This document shows, piece after piece, positions 1 to 6,725 of a stretch of DNA of 10,523 nt (its first letter is position 1; every line of letters starts with the position of its first letter). The notes below the pieces were generated by a model. The model searched no databases, had not been told where the DNA came from, and saw nothing but the letters and a program-made list of their open reading frames with translations. Both the position numbers and the translations under genes were made by a program. Where the stretch lies: contig JACPDC010000284.1 in the NCBI GenBank assembly GCA_016184235.1, forward strand, positions 1 through 10,523. The letters run 5' to 3'. Source of the stretch: Deltaproteobacteria bacterium. Lineage in GTDB: Bacteria; Desulfobacterota; Binatia; UBA9968.

Positions 1-654
1 GGACCAATCCTCGAAGAGGATGCCGGAGCGTATCTCGCCCTCGTGCAGCCGCTTCTGGCTCCCTGGCGCTAGCACGTCGGCCGTGAAGCGGTTGCGGTAG
101 TAGAGGTCCAGGCCCGGCTGGAACCGGTAGCGCAGCAGCACGCCGTCGCTGGCGACCTCCGGCTCGCTGAGCAGGTTCCGCAGATTGACCGTCGATTCGG
201 CCACCTGCACGATCTGCCCGGCGGGGTCAATGACGTGGGCGCGGATGATGTGGGATCCGTCCTTGGGCACGCGCTTCTCCGCCGTCTCCTTGCCCGGCAG
301 CGGGTCCTTGGTATTCCAGGTGTACTCCAGCGTCTCGTCGTAGCGCGTGGGAGCCACCCCCAGAATGAAGCGGCCATCAATGAAGAGGGTAACAGACCCG
401 TTTTGCGGCACGGCGCTGGCGGGAATCACCACTCTCACGCGCTCGCGCACCTCGCTGCCATCCGCAGGGGCGAGGATGCGGAATCCATTCGCCGGAGGGG
501 CGGCCGCGGCGGGCTCACCGGCCGTCGGGCCGACGCGGGCGGACGGTGCCGCCCCGCCGGCGGCGGCTGCCGCCGTGTTGAAGAAGAGTTGGTACGACTG
601 GCCTAATCTGGTGAGGGCTTCTATCTTAGGGGAAAAAATGACAAGAAAAGGCAA
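1..654 (-). CDS. Secreted or surface protein with bacterial Ig-like domain, 5' part only, start unresolved
   Basis: I do not recognise the full protein. The frame is open from 687 to the window edge, and no in-frame ATG occurs anywhere in it. The coordinates use a TTG at 654-652, the best of poor options. An Ala/Gly/Pro-rich stretch (about residues 28-60 from that start) is followed by a pattern typical of Big_17-type Ig domains: FRILAPADGSEV, then VTLFIDGRFIL, YTWNTK, DGSHIIRAHVIDPAGQ. After it comes LLRYRFQPGLDLYYRNRF, which I cannot place. The codons just before the TTG would encode a hydrophobic stretch (ISVLLPFLVIF) after Lys and Arg, which looks like a signal peptide, but no start codon serves it. 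It begins about 30 bases after pilX and may be co-transcribed. Its G+C, about two thirds, is higher than in the pilin genes. Alternatives are a non-ATG start, a sequence error, or a 5'-truncated gene. Confidence 0.6.
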   Translation of the reverse strand, partial: MPFLVIFSPKIEALTRLGQSYQLFFNTAAAAAGGAAPSARVGPTAGEPAAAAPPANGFRILAPADGSEVRERVRVVIPASAVPQNGSVTLFIDGRFILGVAPTRYDETLEYTWNTKDPLPGKETAEKRVPKDGSHIIRAHVIDPAGQIVQVAESTVNLRNLLSEPEVASDGVLLRYRFQPGLDLYYRNRFTADVLAPGSQKRLHEGEIRSGILFEDWS

Positions 655-683
655 AAGTACCGAAATTTGGCGCTCGCTACTCT

Positions 684-1865
684 TTAATTACTCACCGTCC
701 TCCAGTAAACGGTGGAGACTGTAGACGGCATCGAATCATAGATGCTCTGCAGCGGGTTTTGGCTTGAATCAAACAGCCCCATCGCATTCTGTAACGCGGC
801 GCTGCTGTACCGGACATTCACGGCTCCCTGCAGGTCGACCTCAACCGGGGTATCTGTGCTGGTCTCATTGATCATGATCGATCCATATATATCTTTGGTC
901 CCGCCGCCAGCGATCTTAAAACCGACGTTCGCGCCGGTGACGATGATAAGCCCTTCCCAGTGCCAAGCCCCGTTGATTTGAATATCCGCATTCTTGACAA
1001 CGAGAATCCCAGCGCCGGTAAAATTCCCTGCAAACTCGACTTTATCGGTCGAGGCGTAAGCACCGGTTGTCTGGCCATTGATGCAGCGAAGGGTGGGGGT
1101 CAGAGCAGTGCCCCAAACCTGACCGGTGGCAACATCGAGCTCCTCTCCAGATATATTGGTTGTGATAGCATTGGACTGAGAGCAGAGATCGTCGGCAAGC
1201 TGACTCATCTCGCTCGAGGGCATGAAGTCGCTCTGCTCGATATTGGGCTGTGTCCCCCCTTTGCCGACGATGTTGTCTGTTTGGTTCCCGGCAACCGCGC
1301 TCGTCACCTGGGAATCGAGCGTGGAGTTGGGAACCGAGATGCCATACTGTTGCTTGGCATTCGCCACTAAAGTGCCGGCGGTCGTGTAATCCTTCCCATC
1401 CACGACAAAGGAGTTGCCGGTGAAGGCCGCGCCGGCATCGGCTCCCCTCATACTGATCGCGCCGTCAGTAATCTCGTAGGTCTTCTTCAGTCTACCCGTA
1501 ATGGTAGCCGTAGAGTTTCCCACTGTGCCCGTGGACGTGACGGTAACATAACCAACAACCTGTGATTCTTTAGTTGCGTTACTGAAGCTGACCGTAAAAC
1601 TCCCCGGAGAGAGAGTCTGAGTGGCCCCCGACGGACTTGGCGGATTGGCCCCGCTCTTTTTTACCTCCTGCTTTGCCCATTCGATCCCAGCCTCCGCGAG
1701 ATAAAACGCTTGGGTACCCGTCTTGAAGTTGCTGCTCGTTTTTAAGTCGGTCTGTGTGGAGACGATGGCCCCGACGCCCGCCCCCATGAGCAGCGCCAGG
1801 ATCAAAAGGGACAGCACCAGAATCATCCCCCGCTCGTCGGCCAATAGCTTTCTCATCGTGCCCAT
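684..1865 (-). CDS. pilX: PilX-like minor pilin with beta-strand-rich C-terminal region (second cassette)
   Basis: This 393-residue protein is much longer than classical PilX (under 200). It begins with a prepilin-type leader ending ADERG at residue 13, then a hydrophobic helix (14-36). The +5 residue is Leu rather than Glu, as is common for the PilX/GspK subunit. The PilX_N hallmark FYLAEAGIEWA is at 54-64. The motif FTGNSFVVDGKDY (148-160) recurs in the PilX-like proteins encoded at 6537 and 7976. The C-terminal half has short repeated strands (VEFAGNF, IQINGAW, LIIVTG, DIYGSIMI, VNVRYSS), and the protein ends TVYWRTVSN. GAGG five bases before ATG 1865 supports this start over the ATG three codons later. 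It lies 8 bases after pilW. The expected role is the GspK-like tip subunit in the inner-membrane priming complex. The function of the C-terminal region is inferred only from its repeats. Confidence 0.86.
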   Translation of the reverse strand: MGTMRKLLADERGMILVLSLLILALLMGAGVGAIVSTQTDLKTSSNFKTGTQAFYLAEAGIEWAKQEVKKSGANPPSPSGATQTLSPGSFTVSFSNATKESQVVGYVTVTSTGTVGNSTATITGRLKKTYEITDGAISMRGADAGAAFTGNSFVVDGKDYTTAGTLVANAKQQYGISVPNSTLDSQVTSAVAGNQTDNIVGKGGTQPNIEQSDFMPSSEMSQLADDLCSQSNAITTNISGEELDVATGQVWGTALTPTLRCINGQTTGAYASTDKVEFAGNFTGAGILVVKNADIQINGAWHWEGLIIVTGANVGFKIAGGGTKDIYGSIMINETSTDTPVEVDLQGAVNVRYSSAALQNAMGLFDSSQNPLQSIYDSMPSTVSTVYWRTVSN

Positions 1866-1873
1866 AGGCCCCT

Positions 1874-2506
1874 CTAATTTCTAAACTCGACACTGGAGGA
1901 AACGGTCGAGGTAATATTCCTCCCCGCTGCCTTTCCCTCCGGAGTCGGCTCGGCCACCTGCGCCGAAAAGGTGATCTTGACCCGTTTAATGCTCGTGAGC
2001 GTTGGGCTGGAGCCAAGATCGGTCCCGGAGCTGTCGTAGTAAGTGAAGAGGGTCGATCCGGACGGGATGACCACGTTAGGGATCAAACAGCTACCGGTTG
2101 CGCCAAAAGCGGCGCGTCTTATGATATTGCTCCCCGGGCAAGTAGACGTCGCGCTGGAGAGGTCGTAGGTGACGTCCTCTCCGGTGGCGCTGCCGCAGTC
2201 GCCATTGCCGTCGAGATCCGCTTGAATTCTGATGGAAGTCGATGAGGCGCTGTAGACCCTAAGACACGACCCGGGTTGAGTGCCCGAGCCCCACGAACCC
2301 GCATTCCTCAAGTCCCGCACCATCATGTCCAATGCCCCCCGGGCATCTTCCAGGGTTGCAGTCTTGGTCTCCTGGGCAAGAAGCTGAAAGAGTTGCTCCC
2401 TGTAGAAACCATAGAGCGTAGCCATCACGATCATGCCGAAGAGCGCGGCGACCAGAAGCTCGGCCGTGGTAAAACCCCTCCTGTCATCGCGCAAAATTCT
2501 TTTCAT
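1874..2506 (-). CDS. pilW: PilW/GspJ-like minor pilin (second cassette)
   Basis: 210 residues. The leader MKRILRDDRRG is followed by FTTAELLVAALFGMIV: cleavage after Gly11, Glu at +5, and the usual hydrophobic helix. ARGALDMMVRDLRNAG (55-70) is the stretch shared by PilW proteins and matches ARSVLDMMVREIRNAA in the other cassette. Residues 97-110 (DLDGNGDC through GE) form an acidic loop resembling a Ca-binding EF-hand turn. Cysteines at 81, 104, 123 and 140 could form two disulfides in the periplasm. The family is expected to act in the tip or priming complex with FimT, PilV and PilX. The start lies 9 bases after the pilV stop with no strong ribosome site, so translational coupling is likely. 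Confidence 0.88.
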   Translation of the reverse strand: MKRILRDDRRGFTTAELLVAALFGMIVMATLYGFYREQLFQLLAQETKTATLEDARGALDMMVRDLRNAGSWGSGTQPGSCLRVYSASSTSIRIQADLDGNGDCGSATGEDVTYDLSSATSTCPGSNIIRRAAFGATGSCLIPNVVIPSGSTLFTYYDSSGTDLGSSPTLTSIKRVKITFSAQVAEPTPEGKAAGRNITSTVSSSVEFRN

Positions 2507-2515
2507 ACGTCTGGC

Positions 2516-2977
2516 CTACGACGCTTCTTGAAAGACGAGGGTCCTCTCCTCCACCTGACGCGAGACTCCGTACTCCGACCACGAAACAGTTACCGAGATT
2601 TCCCAGAGCGTCGTTCCCGTTGCTGCCAGCGTCGTCGTGTCATCGAGGGAAGATGCCGCTATGGTCCACGTGCGTGTAAACCTTCCCCCGCTTGCGCCGG
2701 TTTCTGTTATCGGGTTGTTGGAATCGGCAGAGTTCGTTACAGCGGTAAAGCTGCTCGCCACCTTGAGCGCTTCAAGCTTATCTTGGGCCAAATTGGTGGC
2801 AATGGTAAAATTGCCGCTGGTATAATTGCCTTGGATCACCCCGATGGTATTCACGGAAAAGCCGATGACGCCGATGGCAATGAGCGCGATCGAGATCAGG
2901 ATCTCGTTGAGGGTAAAGCCCTCCTGGCGATTAAACCAGGAGCGACAAGAAATCTCAGCCCGAGCAGGTGGCGTCAT
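2516..2977 (-). CDS. pilV: PilV/GspI-like minor pilin (second cassette)
   Basis: 153 residues. The leader runs to NRQEG (Gly20), then FTLNEILISIALIAIG with Glu at +5. TIATNLAQDKLEALK (58-72) is the conserved segment of the PilV/GspI family and is almost identical to the copy encoded at 9147. The first in-frame ATG that gives a sensible leader is at 2977, inside the end of the upstream fimT, so the two genes overlap by 23 bases. A 20-residue leader is longer than usual for type IVa prepilins, but no nearer start codon exists in frame. Two upstream in-frame starts would extend the protein back into fimT without adding anything recognisable. The mature part has no cysteine, unlike the other PilV, which has two in its C-terminal part. 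The expected role is a minor pilin at the pilus tip. Confidence 0.86.
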   Translation of the reverse strand: MTPPARAEISCRSWFNRQEGFTLNEILISIALIAIGVIGFSVNTIGVIQGNYTSGNFTIATNLAQDKLEALKVASSFTAVTNSADSNNPITETGASGGRFTRTWTIAASSLDDTTTLAATGTTLWEISVTVSWSEYGVSRQVEERTLVFQEAS

Positions 2978-3419
2978 CGATCCGTATGCGTCCCAAATCG
3001 CTGAGAACAACATTTTTGCCGCTATTCTTGATGTTGCAGAGCGTAATGGTCTGCTCGGAAGAATCAATGGACGTGCCCCTAGAGGTAAAGCCTACCGTCG
3101 TAGCGCTTGCTGTGATCCCGTCGGGCAGGGTTTTACTATCGCCCGTGGCAGCGTAACTGCCGCCGCTGTATTTTTCAATGGTATAGGAGGAGCCCGAAAG
3201 AACGAGGCGGAAATTAGCGTTTTCCGCCACCGCCCGCGACTTGAGCCTGTGCAGCTCCGACTGGACCTGCCGCGCCGCGCTGTTAAGGGCATAGGTCGGC
3301 AAAAGGGTGCTCCAATTGGGAATCGCGATAGCGGTCAAGATAGCAATGATAGCCAGAGCTACAATGATCTCCGTAAGAGTGAAGCCGCCCGCTCGTCCCC
3401 CGAAGGGCGATCGCGACAT
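2955..3419 (-). CDS. fimT: FimT/GspH-like minor pilin (second cassette, intact copy)
   Basis: 154 residues. The leader MSRSPFGGRAGG is followed by FTLTEIIVALAIIAIL with Glu at +5, a canonical prepilin signal. LNSAARQVQSELHRLKSRAVAEN (45-67) is the FimT/GspH helix region. The C-terminal part (VGFTSRGTS, TLCNIKN, VVLSDLGRIRI) has the GspH strand order ending in a Gly-Arg motif. Cysteines lie at 128 and 152. It is clearly a tandem paralogue of the broken fimT just upstream, sharing SAARQVQSELHR and GFTSRGT. ATG 3419 lies 7 bases after that gene's stop. ATG 3440 is a possible longer start, and neither has a strong ribosome site. The expected role is the GspH-like member of the pilus priming complex. 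Confidence 0.87.
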   Translation of the reverse strand: MSRSPFGGRAGGFTLTEIIVALAIIAILTAIAIPNWSTLLPTYALNSAARQVQSELHRLKSRAVAENANFRLVLSGSSYTIEKYSGGSYAATGDSKTLPDGITASATTVGFTSRGTSIDSSEQTITLCNIKNSGKNVVLSDLGRIRIDDATCSG

Positions 3420-3426
3420 CCATGTC

Positions 3427-3880
3427 TTAGCAGGTGCCATCACAAGCGCTGGTTCTGCAAATGCGCACCCTTCCCGTCGAGCTAAGGACCACGTTCGTCC
3501 CCACACTCCTGGAGTTACACAACCTGACTGTTCCCCCGCCGCCGGGGCTGGCTGTGCCTCGAGAAGTAAACCCCAGGGTAATCGCGCTGCGGATATCGAT
3601 GCCGGCAGGCAGAGGTTTGGTTCCATGCTGGGTCGTGCTGGCCCCGACACGCTGGATCGTGTAACTGCCGGCTATCTGTGAGAAAGCGAGTTGAAAGGTG
3701 ACATTTTCGGCTATGGCCTGCATCTTGATTCTGTGCAGCTCGGACTGGACCTGACGCGCGGCGCTACTGAGAGAGTAGGTAGGGATAAGAACGATCCAAG
3801 TTGGGACAGCGATTGCCATCAGGACGCTGAAGATGGCCATGGCCGCCAAACCCGGGGTGCATTGTATGCGCCTTGGCCAT
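3427..3880 (-). pseudogene. FimT/GspH-like minor pilin, frame broken at the prepilin signal
   Basis: The body frame (3849 to 3427) encodes AAMAIFSVLMAIAVPTW, then SSAARQVQSELHRIKMQAIAEN, GFTSRGTAS and VLSSTGRVRI, a clear FimT/GspH protein related to the next gene. The codons for the start of the mature pilin are missing. A short leader, MAKAHTMHPGF, lies in another frame from ATG 3880 and reaches Gly-Phe at 3853-3848. The body resumes one base later in a different frame. Aligned on the intact neighbour, mature residues 2-6 (normally T-L-I-E-L) and two bases of codon 7 are absent, exactly 17 bases. The only start in the body frame is a TTG at 3849 with no ribosome site, and it would lack a leader and Glu5. 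Read literally, this copy cannot make a processed pilin. A 17-base assembly gap is the alternative. Confidence 0.75.
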
Positions 3881-3993
3881 GGGGGAAAGATACTTGAGCT
3901 ACGATGTCCAAGTCAAACTCTCGATGAAGGCGGAGCAGAGTTTCTGCCGGCAAAAGGCAAAAAAGGAACGAGGAACGACTCCCGCAAGAGAAA

Positions 3994-5385
3994 TCAAAAG
4001 CTCTGGTACCAGCCCACCTGCGTCACCGTCGGCGGAAGCAAATCAACTCCGAAATCACCGTCGTAGATAATCGTGGGATTTCCCGAGACCTCATCCATGG
4101 TCACGCCCGGAGGGCCTTCCGTAAAGGGATCTCCGGTCCAGGTGGGGCGACCGTCCCCCGCCATGATAAAACCCTTGATGTAAGGATTGCCGCTGAGCTT
4201 TACCTGCTGATGGGCAAAAAGCCCGCCGCCAGTGCCGACCACCGAGGGATTGCCGCTGATCTCCAAATCGTTTCCGGTCAAGCCGAGAATATTTTTTAGA
4301 CTGTCGGAAGAAGTTGAAAACGGGACCATATAAGGATTGCCGGAGATCTTAATGGAGTCGCGGGCGACCAGGGTAACCTGCCAAGGGAAAGAGGAGCTGC
4401 CCGGGTTCCCGGCTACATCGATTCTCCCCTCGGCATAGAAGACTCCGTTGGCGGCGCTGTTTCCGGCGACCTTCCAGGTGCCGCCGGAACAGCTCCATCC
4501 CGAAGGGGCTGCACCCACAGTTCCCCCGCCCGTATGCAGCCCGTTGCTGAAGGTAGCCCCGGCTCCGGTCACAACGGTACAGTCAGCCTTTAAAATATAA
4601 CCTCCACTACTTCCAGCCACGGCGTTAGCATACTGGGCCGGGTTAATCTCCGGGATGTTATAAACCGGCGCGCTGTTATGGCCGGCCTCGTAAGCGTCCC
4701 TTTCCGGATTGCTGTTCAGCTTATACTCCTCAGGCTGAGGGTTGGAGGCGCAGGTGGCGCTGCCGATGCACGGGGTGCCGGTGATATCCATGCCATCATC
4801 GAGCCCGCCTCCGCCGGAGACCGAATTGGATGCCGTCAGCCCGTCCGCCATCTGCACGGTCGGGTTGCCGGTTACCTGCATGTCATCGTTGGTGTGCGCC
4901 CCGCCCCGCTGCCCGAGCAAGTTGGAATTGCCGTTGAGCTTTAGATCTCCGTTGGTGATAAGCGCTTTAGGCGCTGTTCCCAAGTCCCGCCTGAGCCATA
5001 CCTCCAAACGAGCCCGGGAATTATTTGGCGCAGACCCTGCCGATGCAACCTGGATCATCCGTGGACTGCTCACCGACTGAAGCAGGGTTACGGCATAGCT
5101 CGTGCCGGAGAAGTCCGGGTTGGAAACGACGAGGGTTCCCGCGGGCGAGCCGTAAACCGAATCAAAATCGTTCACCCCGTCGGCATTCTCCAGCTCTTTC
5201 CATGCGTGGCTCAATCCCGCCTCGGTGGCGAAAAAAGCCATAGTGCCGGTCTTGTGATGGCTCACTGCCTTTAGGCCCAACCGGCTAAAGAGAAGACTCG
5301 ATCCCGTCAGGGTAAGGAGAATGGCCGTGATAAAGACGACCACGACCAACGCCATGCCCTCCGAGCTTTTCAGTAAGCGCTTCAT
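3994..5385 (-). CDS. Large PilX-like pilin with [VIL]-x-G-N-[PS] beta-strand repeats
   Basis: 463 residues. The leader MKRLLKSSEG is followed by MALVVVVFITAILLTLTGSS, a prepilin-like start with Val at +5 as in PilX/GspK. FFATEAGLSHAW (51-62) is the PilX_N hallmark. The rest is unlike ordinary PilX. A five-residue motif recurs at 150 (LNGNS), 171 (VTGNP), 201 (ITGTP), 306 (VAGNS), 324 (VAGNP), 347 (ISGNP), 376 (ISGNP), 397 (LSGNP) and 433 (VSGNP), usually heading a short hydrophobic strand. This resembles a beta-solenoid, as in bactofilins. Cysteines lie at 206, 212, 269 and 299. The strong ribosome site AGAGGAGAG precedes ATG 5385, 21 bases after the stop of the upstream PilX-like gene. It presumably sits at or near the pilus tip. 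A structural or adhesive role for the repeats is inference. Confidence 0.85.
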   Translation of the reverse strand: MKRLLKSSEGMALVVVVFITAILLTLTGSSLLFSRLGLKAVSHHKTGTMAFFATEAGLSHAWKELENADGVNDFDSVYGSPAGTLVVSNPDFSGTSYAVTLLQSVSSPRMIQVASAGSAPNNSRARLEVWLRRDLGTAPKALITNGDLKLNGNSNLLGQRGGAHTNDDMQVTGNPTVQMADGLTASNSVSGGGGLDDGMDITGTPCIGSATCASNPQPEEYKLNSNPERDAYEAGHNSAPVYNIPEINPAQYANAVAGSSGGYILKADCTVVTGAGATFSNGLHTGGGTVGAAPSGWSCSGGTWKVAGNSAANGVFYAEGRIDVAGNPGSSSFPWQVTLVARDSIKISGNPYMVPFSTSSDSLKNILGLTGNDLEISGNPSVVGTGGGLFAHQQVKLSGNPYIKGFIMAGDGRPTWTGDPFTEGPPGVTMDEVSGNPTIIYDGDFGVDLLPPTVTQVGWYQSF

Positions 5386-5406
5386 CGAGACTCTCCTCTC
5401 CTCGAG

Positions 5407-6537
5407 CTACGTGAGCTTCTCCTGCCACGCCAGAATTTTCGCCTTTTCAGGCAAAGGAACCCACGCATCGGCGGGCGAAAGGGCGCAGCTATCGAAACGA
5501 ACGGTCGCGTTTCCTTTCACATCAAGCTCGTATCCTCCGTCCAACACGTTACTCTCGCCGATCAGAAGCGAACCGTAGATACCTGCAGTACCAGCGACCT
5601 GGACTTGAATATCTCCCCGGGCAATGACCAGACCGTGAAAGGTAAAGGTACCCGCAATATCGAGAGGACCATCTACGATGAGCACACCGTAACCTTCAAT
5701 GGTCCCCGAGATCTGCGCGCCGCCATTGATATAAGTAATCCTCGGCGAGGCCTGAGTCCCCCAGTTCTCGTTGCTACTAAAATTCTGACCGCCTTCCAGG
5801 GTGGTATGCGGCTGGGTGGGATGGTTGAGAAACGCGTTAGCTATGTCCGACACGCTCTGGGAAAGCGGAGCTATGACACCAACGCTGGGGGATCCTCCGG
5901 TCCCTGTCACATTCGCCATCTGGTTTGACGCCAAGCCGCCGTCACTGGTGGTGCTGTTCGTGATCTCTGTCGCTAACGCCGAATCCGTGACGACGATGCC
6001 GGGCACAGGCGAGGCCGCATTACAATAGTCATTTCCATTGATGCTGAAGGAGGTCCCGGAAAAATTGGTTTCGGTCTTGTCGGCGGGGGAGCCCGGGAGA
6101 CTTGTCGCGCCGAGACCAAAACCGCCTCTCTCAACATAAGCCACGACGACTTTTTTGGCGCCATTCGGGCCGAAAGCGCTGGAGGTCAGGATCGCCTGGC
6201 TGTTTCCGGCTGTACTAATGGCTGTGACGGTATAGCTGTAACCTCCACCAAAGTCATACTTGGCACTGGAACAAGAACTCGAAGGAATAATGCAAGTCGG
6301 GTTGCTGGGATTCGTACTGTAGTTAAAAGTCGTGCCCGGAGGGATAACGCTCAGGGCGTGCTGGACGCCCGCGTCGGCCACGTGAAGAGTGGTAGTCCCG
6401 TTCTTCATAGCGCTGGTCATCTTTAGATCCAACCCGCTGAAAAGCAGCGCCGAGCCACTCAGAGTGAAGAGGATTGCTACGACAAAAATCACCACGGTCA
6501 AGGCTATGCCATGAGAATTCACCAATTGGTTTTTCAT
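5407..6537 (-). CDS. PilX-like minor pilin with beta-strand-rich C-terminal region, headed by its own sigma-54-like site
   Basis: 376 residues. The leader MKNQLVNSHG is followed by IALTVVIFVVAILFTLSGSA, with Val rather than Glu at +5. LHVADAGVQHAL (51-62) is the PilX_N hallmark and is nearly the same as in the gene encoded at 7976. FSGTSFSINGNDY (159-171) is shared with the PilX proteins of both cassettes. The C-terminal region carries strand-like repeats (AQISGTI, YGVLIVDG, LDIAGTF, HGLVIARG, YGSLLIG, DVKGNATVRFD), and the protein ends KILAWQEKLT. GGGAGG four bases before ATG 6537 is the ribosome site. A 188-base gap upstream holds a sigma-54-like promoter, so this gene may head a separate transcript with the next PilX-like gene. 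The expected location is the pilus tip or priming complex. Confidence 0.85.
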   Translation of the reverse strand: MKNQLVNSHGIALTVVIFVVAILFTLSGSALLFSGLDLKMTSAMKNGTTTLHVADAGVQHALSVIPPGTTFNYSTNPSNPTCIIPSSSCSSAKYDFGGGYSYTVTAISTAGNSQAILTSSAFGPNGAKKVVVAYVERGGFGLGATSLPGSPADKTETNFSGTSFSINGNDYCNAASPVPGIVVTDSALATEITNSTTSDGGLASNQMANVTGTGGSPSVGVIAPLSQSVSDIANAFLNHPTQPHTTLEGGQNFSSNENWGTQASPRITYINGGAQISGTIEGYGVLIVDGPLDIAGTFTFHGLVIARGDIQVQVAGTAGIYGSLLIGESNVLDGGYELDVKGNATVRFDSCALSPADAWVPLPEKAKILAWQEKLT

Positions 6538-6566
6538 CAGGCCTCCCGGCGAATGAGGTTTTTCAG
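6538..6566 (-). promoter_or_regulatory. Very short leader region with strong ribosome site for the PilX-like gene at 6537
   Basis: If the promoter at 6567-6582 is used, transcription should begin near 6556, leaving about 18 bases before ATG 6537. GGGAGG at 6547-6542 fits into that short leader with 4-base spacing. The fit between promoter, leader length and ribosome site supports both calls. Confidence 0.5.
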
Positions 6567-6582
6567 AGCGAAAACCGTGCCA
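6567..6582 (-). promoter_or_regulatory. Sigma-54 (RpoN) promoter-like site upstream of the two tandem PilX-like genes
   Basis: The minus strand reads TGGCACGGTTTTCGCT. The -24 element TGGCACG matches the RpoN consensus at 7 of 7 positions, and GG and GC are exactly 10 bases apart. The -12 element is TCGCT against TTGC(A/T). It differs at only two positions from the site before fimT. Sigma-54 promoters need an activator, and PilR is the usual one for pilus genes. An ATTGTCACT at about 6660-6652 upstream could be an activator half-site, but that is weak. Confidence 0.68.
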
Positions 6583-6725
6583 GAGGAAAGCCCCGTGAAA
6601 TTAATAGGTTAGGTTGGGTCTCGGCCGGGGAAGATTACGTAGGATGGCTCCAGTGACAATAAATGTAACTTACACACCGGCCCAGATAAGAAGCGCCTAC
6701 CTGCGAAGGAAAAAGGGGCAGGAAA

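Noticed and set aside
69..606. Open frames on both strands inside the Ig-like gene (69-380 minus, 235-606 plus, 347-724 plus)
   Set aside because: They are Arg/Ala-rich products of high G+C. They overlap a frame on the minus strand that shows clear Ig-domain sequence.
600..690. Sigma-70-like promoter (TTGTCA / TAAGAT) before the Ig-like gene
   Set aside because: The spacing between the boxes is 11 bases (or 20 using an upstream TTGCCT), outside the usual range.
2276..3485. Long plus-strand open frames across the pilV/fimT region (2276-3004, 2826-3485)
   Set aside because: They lie antisense to well-supported pilin genes and encode basic, low-complexity sequence with no recognisable motif.
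6590..6725. Possible c-di-GMP riboswitch or terminator in the gap before the PilX-like gene at 6537
   Set aside because: I could not form the conserved GEMM elements. The CCTGC/GCAGG stem is only 5 bp with a long loop and no T-run after it.
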